From contig JADJRH010000001.1 in assembly GCA_016712345.1 (NCBI GenBank), positions 930,001-994,000 of the forward strand: a stretch of 64,000 nucleotides of DNA. Direction: 5' to 3'. Positions within the stretch are counted from its first letter, which is position 1, and each line of letters opens with the position of its first letter. This document shows, piece after piece, positions 1-7,968 of the stretch. The stretch is from Polyangiaceae bacterium. Lineage in GTDB: Bacteria; Myxococcota_A; Polyangia; Polyangiales; Polyangiaceae. Under the pieces are notes generated by a model. That model did not search any database. It had not been told where the DNA came from and was given only the letters and a program-made list of their open reading frames with translations. The translations under genes and the position numbers were made by a program.

Positions 1-405
1 CGCCGCCGCAGGCCCAGCGTCGTTCGGGGCAAAACCGAGACTCGAAAATGTGCCAAACGACGCTCGAAGCGCGGCCGCATCGGACGCGGTGAGAGCGCCG
101 CGCTCCGCTACTTCGTGAAGCAGGTCTTCCCCCGAAACCACTTCCGCGGCGAGGCGATCAAATCGAAGCAGGCGCGCGCCTGCGCCGAGCGCGTGCAGCC
201 TTCGCCGAAGGTCATCGCGCAGGCGCGCCGACGCCGGCTCCCGCTCCAGCGCCGTGAGCATCGCCGTAAGCTCCGACGCTCGGCGACCGAGATTGGCGAG
301 AAAGTCAGCGCGCGGCGAGTTGGCCGGAGAAGAACTCGTTTTCCGGTCCTCCCGTTCGATCTCCCGCTCCACATCCCAGGCTGCGTTCTTCGCTTCGAGA
401 CCCAT
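1..405 (-). CDS. Partial protein, unrecognised alpha-helical domain, truncated by window edge
   Basis: An open frame reads leftwards from ATG at 405-403 to the first base of the window without a stop (135 codons). The start is preceded by AGGTG about ten bases upstream. The N-terminus is acidic and polar (MGLEAKNAAWDVEREIERED). It is followed by an Arg/Leu/Ala-rich helical stretch containing RRASELTAML and RRRLHALGAGARLLRFDRLA. The charged helices around a His-containing HALGAGARLL segment faintly recall phosphotransfer (Hpt-like) or dimerisation domains of Myxococcota signalling proteins. This is only an impression. The C-terminal part, which would decide the function, is outside the window. 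Confidence 0.6.
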   Translation of the reverse strand, partial: MGLEAKNAAWDVEREIEREDRKTSSSPANSPRADFLANLGRRASELTAMLTALEREPASARLRDDLRRRLHALGAGARLLRFDRLAAEVVSGEDLLHEVAERGALTASDAAALRASFGTFSSLGFAPNDAGPAAA

Positions 406-474
406 TGCGGGGCACCTAACAGAAGCGAAATGCCCGGGCCCAATTTGTGGCGAATTGGCCGCAACCGCCCTACT

Positions 475-545
475 CCCCGCCCATGGCGAGCGAAGCGAGC
501 CATTTGGGCGGGGCGGGCGCCCCTCAGGGCGCCCGGGGGTGGGCA
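475..545. repeat. Double-hairpin dispersed repeat, copy 1
   Basis: CCCCGCCC (475-482) pairs with GGGCGGGG about 35 bases on, across a GCGAAGCG-containing loop. A second GC-rich hairpin follows (GGGCGCC-CCTCA-GGGCGCCC), then GGGGGTGGGCA. A homologous unit with the same skeleton but a different second stem lies at 35540-35609. Confidence 0.7.
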
Positions 546-584
546 ACTAAAATGCGTACACATCAAAACCAAGCCACCAACCTT

Positions 585-884
585 GCATACGCTTAGTTCT
601 ATGGGGGCCAAGGAGCGAGTGACTCGTGCGTCGGGTGGTTGACGGCTCGCCACAACGGCGGTTCGGCGAAAGCCGCAGCGCAACGCGCCATTTGGGGCTC
701 GGCTTTATACGGTCCGATCCGGGGCAGGGTAGATGGCTTTCAGGTTTGTTCCTGTTCCGGGTGACCTGATGGCAGTCGGACCGCAGCCGAGCCTCTCCTT
801 GCATTTGCCGCCTGGGGGCGCTGCGCAGCGTTTCGCCGACCCGCCTGGTGGCGAGCCGTCACCCACCCTCCTATCGTAGTGATG
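585..884. repeat. 300-bp direct repeat, copy 1
   Basis: This segment recurs at 951-1250, offset by 366 bases, with almost no differences (for example CTCTCC against CTTTCC near position 797). It starts GCATACGCTTAGTTCTATGG and ends near CGTAGTGATG. It contains no convincing gene. A shorter piece of it (GCATACGCTTAGTTTCTATT) recurs near 1318 and 1588. Confidence 0.85.
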
Positions 885-894
885 TGATGATATG

Positions 895-1757
895 GAGCGG
901 GGTGCGATTGACCTGTGCGCGTTCGAGCCGTCCGGTTCGGCCCACTGCCCGCATACGCTTAGTTCTATGGGGGCCAAGGAGCGAGTGACTCGTGCGTCGG
1001 GTGGTTGACGGCTCGCCACAACGGCGGTTCGGCGAAAGCCGCAGCGCAACGCGCCATTTGGGGCTCGGCTTTATACGGTCCGATCCGGGGCAGGGTAGAT
1101 GGCTTTCAGGTTTGTTCCTGTTCCGGGTGACCTGATGGCAGTCGGACCGCAGCCGAGCCTTTCCTTGCATTTGCCGCCTGGGGGCGCTGCGCAGCGTTTC
1201 GCCGACCCGCCTGGTGGCGAGCCGTCACCCACCCTCCTATCGTAGTGATGGGATGAGATTGGGAGGGGAGCGAGTGACCTGTGCGCAAACGAGCCGTCCG
1301 GTTTGGACCCACTGCCCGCATACGCTTAGTTTCTATTGGGTCAAAGGAGCGAGTGACCTGTGCGCAAACGAGCCGTCCGGTTTGGGGGGTGAGGGAGCGA
1401 GTGACCTGTGCGCGAACGAGCGGCGCGGTTTGGGCCCCGTGCGCCACTGCGGTGGGGTTGGGGCCCCATCCGCGGGCGCTCGGGAAAAACCGCACCGCGA
1501 GACGCGCACAGGTCACGAGCGACCCCTCGGGATAAACCGCACCGCGAGACGCGCACAGGTCACGAGCGACCCCTTTGGGCCCACTGCCCGCATACGCTTA
1601 GTTTCTATTGGGTCAAAGGAGCGAGTGACCTGTGCGCGTTCGAGTGGTGAATGGGGGGACCGCCTTGTTTGAGCGGTGGCGCGGGGTTGGGGCCCCGCGA
1701 CCCGCGAGTCGGGTGGGCCCCATTCACCGCGAGACGCGCACAGGTCACGAGCGACCC
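895..1757. repeat. Array A: mixed-orientation GACCTGTGCGC repeats
   Basis: The core GACCTGTGCGC or its complement GCGCACAGGTC occurs about eight times, for example near 910, 1277, 1352, 1405, 1506, 1552, 1628 and 1736. It is embedded in units of about 40 bases that end in a CGGTGCGGTTT-like box. Units lie in both orientations and could pair into long cruciforms. The same family fills the spacers at 47-60 kb. The array ends exactly at the stop codon of the Cys-rich gene. Confidence 0.85.
951..1250. repeat. 300-bp direct repeat, copy 2
   Basis: Second copy of the segment at 585-884. The 66 bases between the copies carry one GACCTGTGCGC unit, so the pair may have arisen by recombination or replication slippage between such units. 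Confidence 0.85.
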
Positions 1758-4700
1758 CTAAGGGCAGTCGAATGGGCAGGTGGCGTTGCTTTCGCCGCAG
1801 AAGCCCATTTCACAGAAGAAGTTGCCGCAGACGCAGAATCCGAGGCAGTCGGCCTGGCAATTGGCGGCGTTTTCTCCGCTGAATACATCGCAGAAACCGT
1901 CGCCGCAGTTGACCGGATTCACGCAGTCGCTTGGACACGAGAACTGGTCTTCACCGAATTGCGGCTCGCAGAAGAGGTTTCCGCAGATGCCGAGTTGAGC
2001 GCAGTCCTGCTGGCAGCTCACCGGCGTTTCACACTGCGCATTGCAGAAGAAATCACCGCATGTGCAAGCTTGACCGCAATCCTGCGGGCAGAAGAACGGA
2101 TCTTCAAAACAGTTCATTTGATCGCATACGCCGTCACCGCAGAGGCAACCGCCGCAATCAAACGGACAGGTATTGATGTTTTCGCCGCACGTCGGATCGC
2201 AATTGCCGTCGAAACACGAGCAGAAGCAATCGGCGCCACATGTCTGCGAGTTTTCACCGCAGTTTTGATCGCAGAAGAAGTCACCGCAAACGCAGCCGAA
2301 GAAGCAGTCGGTTGGGCAAGTGGTTTGATCTTCACCACACGACGCTTGGCAATTCCCGTCACCGCAGGTGCACGCCGATGAGCAGTCCGCCGGGCAGCTG
2401 ATTAACGTTTCACCGCAATTGGCCTGGCATTGACCATTGCCGCAAACGCAGGTCATTCCGCAATCGGAAGGACATGTATTGGAGTTTTCGCCACACGCCG
2501 CTTTGCATTGACCGTCGCCGCATTGACATGTGGGGCAGTCGGTATTGCACGACGTGGAGTTTTCGCCGCACGCCGCCTCGCAGATTCCATTGCCGCACGA
2601 GCAGGCTACAGCGCAGTCGCTCGGGCAGGAAAGAATGGTTTCACCACAGGCGGCTTGGCATTGACCATTGCCGCAGACACATGTGGATCCGCAATCCGCC
2701 GGACAGTTATTAAGGGTTTCACCGCAGGCCGGTTGGCAGGTTCCATTGCCGCAATTGCAGGCGGCGCCGCAGTCCTGCGGGCAGCTTGTGCCGTTTTCAT
2801 TGCATTGCGGTTGGCATTGACCGTCGCCGCATTGGCAATTGCCGCAGTCGGAAACGCAGTTTTGCGAGGTTTCACCACAGCCCACTTGGCAAAGCTGATT
2901 GCCGCAGATGCAGGGCTGACCGCAGTCAAACGGGCAGTTTTGCGAAGATTCGCCGCATTGCGCTTCACATTGACCGTTGCCGCAGAAACACGATTGACCG
3001 CAGTCGTCTGGGCAGGAGAACTGGTCTTCACCGCAGAATGGGTCACACGTGTTATCGCCGCAAACGCAGTTGGGGAAACAATCTTGGAAGCAGGAGAGCG
3101 GGTTTTCATTGCAATTGGCTTGGCAAACGCCGTTGCCGCAAATGCAACCGGCGCCGCAGTCTTGCATGCATGTATTGGATTGTTCACCGCACTCGGGCTG
3201 GCAAACGCCGTTTCCGCAAAGGCAATTGGGAACGCAGTCAATGCTGCATGATTGAGCGGTTTCATTACATCCGGGATCACAGAAACCGTCGCCGCAGAGG
3301 CACGGATTACCGCAATCCTGCGGACAATTGAATTGGGTTTCACACCCCGCTTCGCAAACGTTATTGCCACACACGCAGGCAGCGCCGCAGTCCTGCGGGC
3401 AATTGACGCCGGATTCACCGCAGGCCGGTTGGCATGTTCCATTGCCACATGCGCAAACCGGCGCGCAGTCCACAGCGCACGATACCGAGTTTTCACCGCA
3501 TGCCGGGTCACACTTGTTATCACCGCACGTGCATCCGGCGCCGCAGTCGGTGGAGCACGTGGCCGATGTTTCGCCGCAGTTGGGCTGGCATAACATATTG
3601 CCGCAAACGCATACCGAGCCGCAGTCCTGCGAGCAGTTCATTTGGTTTTCACCGCAGGCGGCCTGGCATTGACCATTACCGCAGATGCATGCGCCGCAGT
3701 CCTGCGGGCAGCTCATTTGGTTTTCACCGCAGAAGGTGCCGTCACATTTGCCGTCACCGCAGATGCATGAAAAACCGCAATCGTTGGGGCATGTGTCGGT
3801 GCTTTCTCCGCAATTGGGATCGCAGATAAAGTCACCGCAGAGGCAACCGCCGCCGCAGTCAACGGGGCAGTTATTGGCATTTTCAACACATTGCGGCTGG
3901 CAAATGCCATTGCCGCAGAGGCATTGACAATCATTGGGGCAACTGGCCGTATTCTCTCCGCATCCAGGATCGCATTTGGTGTCGCCGCAAACACACGTCA
4001 TGCCGCAGTCGATAGAGCAGCTGAACGAGGACTCACCGCAGTCCGGTTGGCATTTCCCGTCACCGCATAGGCACCCACCGCAGTCTTGAGGACACGTTGC
4101 CGAGCTTTCAAAACACTCCGGTTGGCACTTGCCGTCGCCGCAGAATGTATTGGGCGGGCAAACAGGGCAGTCTTGAGGACAGGTGTTTTGATTTTCACCG
4201 CAGCCGATTTGGCAAAGGCCGTTACCGCAGATGCATTGATTACCGCAGTCATTGGGACACGTGTTTTCGTCTTCTTTGCATTCTGGCGAACAGGTGCCGT
4301 CGCCGCAAAATGCATTGGGTGGGCAATCACTGCAATCCTGCGGACATGTATTGATGTTTTCACCGCATTGGGGCTGGCAAACGTTATTGCCACATTCGCA
4401 AACGGCGCCGCAGTCGGTGGGGCATGTATTGGTGTCTTCACCGCACGACAATTGGCACTTGCCATTGCCACATAAACAAGTTCCGCAATCGCTTTGGCAA
4501 TTGCCTTCGTTTTCGCCGCATTGCGCTTCGCAAACGAGGTTTCCGCATTCACATGCAACGGTGCACGCTTTGGAGTTGGGATTACATACCAATCCCTGCG
4601 CTCCGCAGTCGTCGCACACTTCACCGTTGGTGCCACACGCATTGGGTGCATTGCCGGGACTACAACTGCCGTTCGGGAGACAGCAACCGGTGGGACATGT

Positions 4701-4913
4701 GTTGGGCCCACATTCGGGACTGCCGCCGGAACCGCCGGAACCCCCGGAGCCGCCGCTGCCTCCGTCGGGCGTTCCTTCAAGAAATGAGCGACTGCAACCG
4801 GTCGCCATAAAAACAAAAAGCACCGCGAAAAGCGCGCTCCATCTGCTCAGAAAAACCGGAAAATGAAGGCGATTCGCTGAGCCGTGGGCGCGAGATCTTT
4901 TTAAGAGTGACAT
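1758..4913 (-). CDS. Lipoprotein with 36 tandem Cys-rich repeats
   Basis: A secreted protein of about 1051 residues. ATG at 4913 is preferred over GTG at 4922, because AGGTG lies 7-8 bases upstream of it. A long N-region leads to a hydrophobic segment and a lipobox-like MATGC (Cys40), then a Gly/Ser linker (GGSGGSGGSGG). I count 36 repeats of 22-33 residues, each built as CGxxxC…CGE…CxxDC with six cysteines, several repeats having lost one. The pattern suggests small disulfide- or metal-stabilised surface modules, as seen in many Myxococcota surface proteins. Ligand and function are unknown. The repetitive DNA keeps long frames open on the opposite strand; these are shadows. The TAG stop lies at the junction with repeat array A, so the present 3' end may have been set by that array. 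Confidence 0.85.
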   Translation of the reverse strand: MSLLKRSRAHGSANRLHFPVFLSRWSALFAVLFVFMATGCSRSFLEGTPDGGSGGSGGSGGSGGSPECGPNTCPTGCCLPNGSCSPGNAPNACGTNGEVCDDCGAQGLVCNPNSKACTVACECGNLVCEAQCGENEGNCQSDCGTCLCGNGKCQLSCGEDTNTCPTDCGAVCECGNNVCQPQCGENINTCPQDCSDCPPNAFCGDGTCSPECKEDENTCPNDCGNQCICGNGLCQIGCGENQNTCPQDCPVCPPNTFCGDGKCQPECFESSATCPQDCGGCLCGDGKCQPDCGESSFSCSIDCGMTCVCGDTKCDPGCGENTASCPNDCQCLCGNGICQPQCVENANNCPVDCGGGCLCGDFICDPNCGESTDTCPNDCGFSCICGDGKCDGTFCGENQMSCPQDCGACICGNGQCQAACGENQMNCSQDCGSVCVCGNMLCQPNCGETSATCSTDCGAGCTCGDNKCDPACGENSVSCAVDCAPVCACGNGTCQPACGESGVNCPQDCGAACVCGNNVCEAGCETQFNCPQDCGNPCLCGDGFCDPGCNETAQSCSIDCVPNCLCGNGVCQPECGEQSNTCMQDCGAGCICGNGVCQANCNENPLSCFQDCFPNCVCGDNTCDPFCGEDQFSCPDDCGQSCFCGNGQCEAQCGESSQNCPFDCGQPCICGNQLCQVGCGETSQNCVSDCGNCQCGDGQCQPQCNENGTSCPQDCGAACNCGNGTCQPACGETLNNCPADCGSTCVCGNGQCQAACGETILSCPSDCAVACSCGNGICEAACGENSTSCNTDCPTCQCGDGQCKAACGENSNTCPSDCGMTCVCGNGQCQANCGETLISCPADCSSACTCGDGNCQASCGEDQTTCPTDCFFGCVCGDFFCDQNCGENSQTCGADCFCSCFDGNCDPTCGENINTCPFDCGGCLCGDGVCDQMNCFEDPFFCPQDCGQACTCGDFFCNAQCETPVSCQQDCAQLGICGNLFCEPQFGEDQFSCPSDCVNPVNCGDGFCDVFSGENAANCQADCLGFCVCGNFFCEMGFCGESNATCPFDCP

Positions 4914-5072
4914 GGCAAGCACCTGTAGGAATAAGAGCTTAGCGGTGTTTTTCGGCGATCAGAAGAACTGTGCAGCCGCAAAAAACCCCGGAGCCAAAAT
5001 CTTGGCCCGAACAGAGTCGGCACGCTAACGGCCCAATTCGTGGTGCGGAAAAAACCGCCCCGGAGGACGGTC

Positions 5073-5927
5073 ATGGCTCGTGCGCGGTTCGCGCGGAATG
5101 AGAGGTCGGCGGCATTGCGGCGCTCCGCGGCGGAGACAATGCCGGACGACTTTGCACCCGCGTCTCACGCGTGGTTGTCGGACCGGCCGAGCTGGTGCGT
5201 GGATAAAGGCGAAGTGCTTGAGGCGCTGACAACGTGCGACCTGTGGCTCGCTCTGGCCCGCGGCGAGGTGGGCCCCGATACGCGCGTTTGGCGTGAAGGA
5301 ATGCCTTATTGGGACGCGGTAAAACGCGTGCCGGAATTTGCGCTCGCCATGCCGGATGCTCGCGTTTGGGGCACGCCGGTCCCGCCTGAAAACAACGTTT
5401 CGGCAAGTGTACACACAGCGGCTCGCGCCGACAGCGGTGTACCGGCTTCGGGTGTTGTCGAAAAACAACGCGGAGATGATCGCGGCACAGAGCGGCCTCC
5501 CGCATCGGCAAAACACGACACAACGCCGGCGCCGGTGGAAGTCGACAGCTCGCCGGAACGCCTTCAAACGAAGCCGCACATTCGCACGTTTGATCGCAGG
5601 GGTTTGATGAGCGTGGCCATCGGTGCCGCGTTGGCGATCATCGCGCTTGGAATTGCAACAACGGCTCCGGCACCCTCGGCGCACAGCGAGCCGCCCGGTC
5701 GACCGGCGTTGGGCGCGCCGGCCGCGGGCACAGACCTTTTCGCCTCGCCTTCAAAAGTAGGCGAAATCAAACCTGCAACAACTGAAGTTGAATCAACGGA
5801 TGTACACACCGCCGCCGAGCCGGCCGTCACGGTGAGCGCCGCGCCCAAAGGCCCTCACGCCTCCGATCGCGGCCAACAACGCGCGCGCGGCGGGACGGCG
5901 AAGCGCTCGCACGTGACACCGCGCTGA
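5073..5927 (+). CDS. Single-pass membrane protein with GYF_2-like (DUF4339) domain
   Basis: 284 residues from ATG 5073, chosen because GGAGG lies six bases upstream; a GTG at 5040 lacks such a site. Residues about 45-100 carry the GYF_2/DUF4339 pattern (Trp near WCVDKGEV, then ARGEVGPDTRVWREGMPYW). This domain is common in bacterial membrane proteins and is thought to bind proline-rich peptides. A polar, low-complexity linker follows, then one membrane helix (GLMSVAIGAALAIIALGIAT) and a Pro/Ala/Thr-rich tail. It is transcribed divergently from the Cys-rich lipoprotein. The short VHTAA segments are written with GTACAC sequences. Partner and role are unknown. Confidence 0.7.
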   Translation: MARARFARNERSAALRRSAAETMPDDFAPASHAWLSDRPSWCVDKGEVLEALTTCDLWLALARGEVGPDTRVWREGMPYWDAVKRVPEFALAMPDARVWGTPVPPENNVSASVHTAARADSGVPASGVVEKQRGDDRGTERPPASAKHDTTPAPVEVDSSPERLQTKPHIRTFDRRGLMSVAIGAALAIIALGIATTAPAPSAHSEPPGRPALGAPAAGTDLFASPSKVGEIKPATTEVESTDVHTAAEPAVTVSAAPKGPHASDRGQQRARGGTAKRSHVTPR

Positions 5928-5930
5928 GTA

Positions 5931-5966
5931 TGTACACTTATTGTGTGTACACCATAGTGTGTACAC
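5931..5966. repeat. Cluster of three GTACAC/GTGTACAC sites between convergent genes
   Basis: Just after the stop of the GYF_2-like gene come GTACAC, GTGTACAC and GTGTACAC within 36 bases. Two copies of a self-complementary octamer this close could fold into a hairpin, so the cluster could act as a terminator between the converging genes. No T-tract follows. Confidence 0.5.
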
Positions 5967-5982
5967 AAACTGGCAAGCCTTC

Positions 5983-6597
5983 TTACATGTCGTAGCGGAG
6001 TGAGTTGCCGTCGGCGTCTTTGACCTTGCCCATGCCGATCATGATGTAGTCGATGATCCACCAAATCATGAAGCCGCCGCACGTGAACAGCTTGGCGAGC
6101 CCCAACCCGGTTTGACCGAGGTAAAAGCGATCGGCGCCAAAACAGCCTAAGAAGTACGACAGCAAAAACGCCGTTCCCTGGCTCTTGTGAGGTGTACCCA
6201 CGGTCGGTTCACGCGCGAGCACAAGACCGTTTGCGTCGGTCATTTTGCCGGACGCGATCATGATCGCGTCGTAGATCGCCCAAAATCCAAGCCCCCCGCA
6301 GGTGAGCAACTTGGCGATGCCGAGGCCTGTTTGACCGAGATAAAAACGGTCGGCGCCGTATCCACCGAGAAACGCCGCAAGCAGAAACGCGGTGCCCTGA
6401 TCTTTGGGTGAATAGTTTTGAATGCCGCCGCCCATGGGCGACATCATCGCGCCGCCGGGAGGGGCTCCCCAACCACCGCCGGGAGGCGGCGCTCCGCCGC
6501 CCCATCCACCGCCGGGAGGCCCATATCCGCCGCCGGGCGGCCCACCGTAACCGCCGGGCGGATTGTACCCACCACCAAAGTTGCCGCCGTAACTCAT
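5983..6597 (-). CDS. TM2-domain membrane protein with two TM2 units
   Basis: 204 residues. ATG at 6597 has GGAGAAG just upstream. The first 75 residues are a Gly/Pro/Tyr-rich cytoplasmic-type tail. Two homologous TM2 units follow (about 78-130 and 145-200), each with AFLL…GADRFYLGQTGLG…K and a paired-helix hydrophobic stretch; GADRFYLG is the hallmark. TM2 proteins are small membrane proteins of generally unknown function. It lies 12 bases downstream of the GDP-mannose dehydrogenase gene on the same strand, so it is probably the last gene of that operon. The duplicated TM2 unit is an internal duplication. Confidence 0.9.
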   Translation of the reverse strand: MSYGGNFGGGYNPPGGYGGPPGGGYGPPGGGWGGGAPPPGGGWGAPPGGAMMSPMGGGIQNYSPKDQGTAFLLAAFLGGYGADRFYLGQTGLGIAKLLTCGGLGFWAIYDAIMIASGKMTDANGLVLAREPTVGTPHKSQGTAFLLSYFLGCFGADRFYLGQTGLGLAKLFTCGGFMIWWIIDYIMIGMGKVKDADGNSLRYDM

Positions 6598-6609
6598 GCT
6601 CTTCTCCTG

Positions 6610-7923
6610 CTACCAACAGATGCCGTCGTACCCGCGGAGACTTTCTACCGCGCCGCCGAGGCGAACCAAGTCGATCACTTTGACATCACCCGCCGTGCCG
6701 GCGAGCGCTGTTCGGTATTCTTCTTCTTTTTTTCCTACCACGATCACTTCACTCGCCGCGATCACGTCGGACAACGACGATCGCATGAGCGACGAAATGT
6801 GCGGGATCTCGCGCTCGATGTAGTCTTTGTTGGCGCCGAACAGGCGCGCCAATTCAACATCGCGATCGTAGATCGAAAGCTTAATGCCCTTGCCGAGCAG
6901 GGTTTCAATGAGCGTCACCATCGGGCTCTCGCGAAGATCGTCGGTGCCGCTCTTAAAGCTCATTCCAAGAATGCCAACGTTCTTTTTCCCGGTGCTCAAA
7001 ATCATCTGCGCGGCGTGTTCCACTTGAAGACGATTGGATGTGTTGAGCGCGTTGAGGAGCGGCATTTCCACATCAACGCTGCGCGCTTTGTACGTGATCG
7101 CCCTTAGATCTTTAGGCAAACAAGACCCGCCGTATGCGAAGCCGGGCTTTAAATAATAGGGCGACAAATTGAGCTTGGTGTCTTTGCAGAACACCTCCAT
7201 CACCGGGTGAGAATCGACGCCGAGGCGTTTGCACAGGTTTCCGATCTCGTTTGCAAACACCACTTTTGCCGCGTGAAATGCGTTGCACGCGTATTTGACC
7301 ATTTCGGCTTCTTTCACGCGCGTCACATAAAGCGGCGCATCGAGATGGGCGTACAGGCGTTTGACCATGTCGGCCGTTTCTTCATCATCGGCGCCGATGA
7401 GCGTGAACGGCGGATGATCAAAGTCGTAGATCGACGTTCCTTCGCGCAAAAATTCGGGGTTAATCACAACGCCGAAGTCTTTGCCTGCCTGTTTGCCTGA
7501 GTACACTTGAAGCGTTGGAATCACCACGTCGTGAATGGTGCCGGGCAACATTGTGCTGCGCATGGCCACCACATGACGCGTTGATTTCTTTTCAATCGCG
7601 GCGCCGATCTGCTGGCAAACGCGCTTAATGTACGTGAGGTCCAAACTGCCGTTGTGCTGGCCCGGTGTACCCACGCAAACCAATGACACATCGGTTTTTT
7701 GAACGGCTTCGGCGGCATCGGTTGTGGCGCTGAGACGCCCGTCTCGCACCGCCTCAGCAATCAGCTCTTCGATGCCGGGTTCAACAATTGGGCTGCGACC
7801 CGAATTGATGATGTCCACTTTCACCTGACTCACATCGGCGCCGACAACTTCGTGCCCACGCTTCGCGAAACAGGCCGCCGAAACACAGCCGACGTAGCCA
7901 AGACCCAGAACTGAGAGCTTCAT
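6610..7923 (-). CDS. algD: GDP-mannose 6-dehydrogenase family (UDP-glucose/GDP-mannose dehydrogenase)
   Basis: 437 residues, normal length for the family; ATG 7923 is preceded by GGAGGAAGG. The N-terminal Rossmann domain has GLGYVG (residues 7-12) for NAD. The stretch NSGRSPIVEPGIEELI and the central helix with KYACNAFHAAKVVFANEIGN follow AlgD closely. The catalytic cysteine is in YGGSCLPKD (near 255-263). The C-terminal nucleotide-sugar-binding domain carries GMSFKSGTDDLRESP. Enzymes of this family oxidise the C6 hydroxyl of a nucleotide hexose to a uronate in two NAD-dependent steps, supplying acidic sugar for exopolysaccharide. Likeness is greater to GDP-mannose than to UDP-glucose enzymes, but substrate cannot be proved from sequence. 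It sits between a glycosyltransferase gene and the TM2 gene. Confidence 0.88.
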   Translation of the reverse strand: MKLSVLGLGYVGCVSAACFAKRGHEVVGADVSQVKVDIINSGRSPIVEPGIEELIAEAVRDGRLSATTDAAEAVQKTDVSLVCVGTPGQHNGSLDLTYIKRVCQQIGAAIEKKSTRHVVAMRSTMLPGTIHDVVIPTLQVYSGKQAGKDFGVVINPEFLREGTSIYDFDHPPFTLIGADDEETADMVKRLYAHLDAPLYVTRVKEAEMVKYACNAFHAAKVVFANEIGNLCKRLGVDSHPVMEVFCKDTKLNLSPYYLKPGFAYGGSCLPKDLRAITYKARSVDVEMPLLNALNTSNRLQVEHAAQMILSTGKKNVGILGMSFKSGTDDLRESPMVTLIETLLGKGIKLSIYDRDVELARLFGANKDYIEREIPHISSLMRSSLSDVIAASEVIVVGKKEEEYRTALAGTAGDVKVIDLVRLGGAVESLRGYDGICW

Positions 7924-7968
7924 CCTTCCTCCTCAATCAGAAAACCTGCTCGATTGCCGCGGCGCATT

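Larger units (their letters stand above)
406..894. other. Non-coding spacer with a hairpin repeat and the first 300-bp direct repeat copy
   Basis: There is no convincing gene between the left-edge gene and the Cys-rich gene. The spacer holds a double-hairpin repeat (475-545), a GTACAC site at 556 and the first copy of a 300-bp direct repeat (585-884). Short frames are open here on both strands, but they repeat with the DNA repeats and have no ribosome site. Confidence 0.6.

Noticed and set aside
1632..4866. Several plus-strand frames of 70-270 codons opposite the Cys-rich gene
   Set aside because: They exist because the repeated Cys codons leave other frames open; the minus-strand protein has signal peptide, lipobox and coherent repeats.
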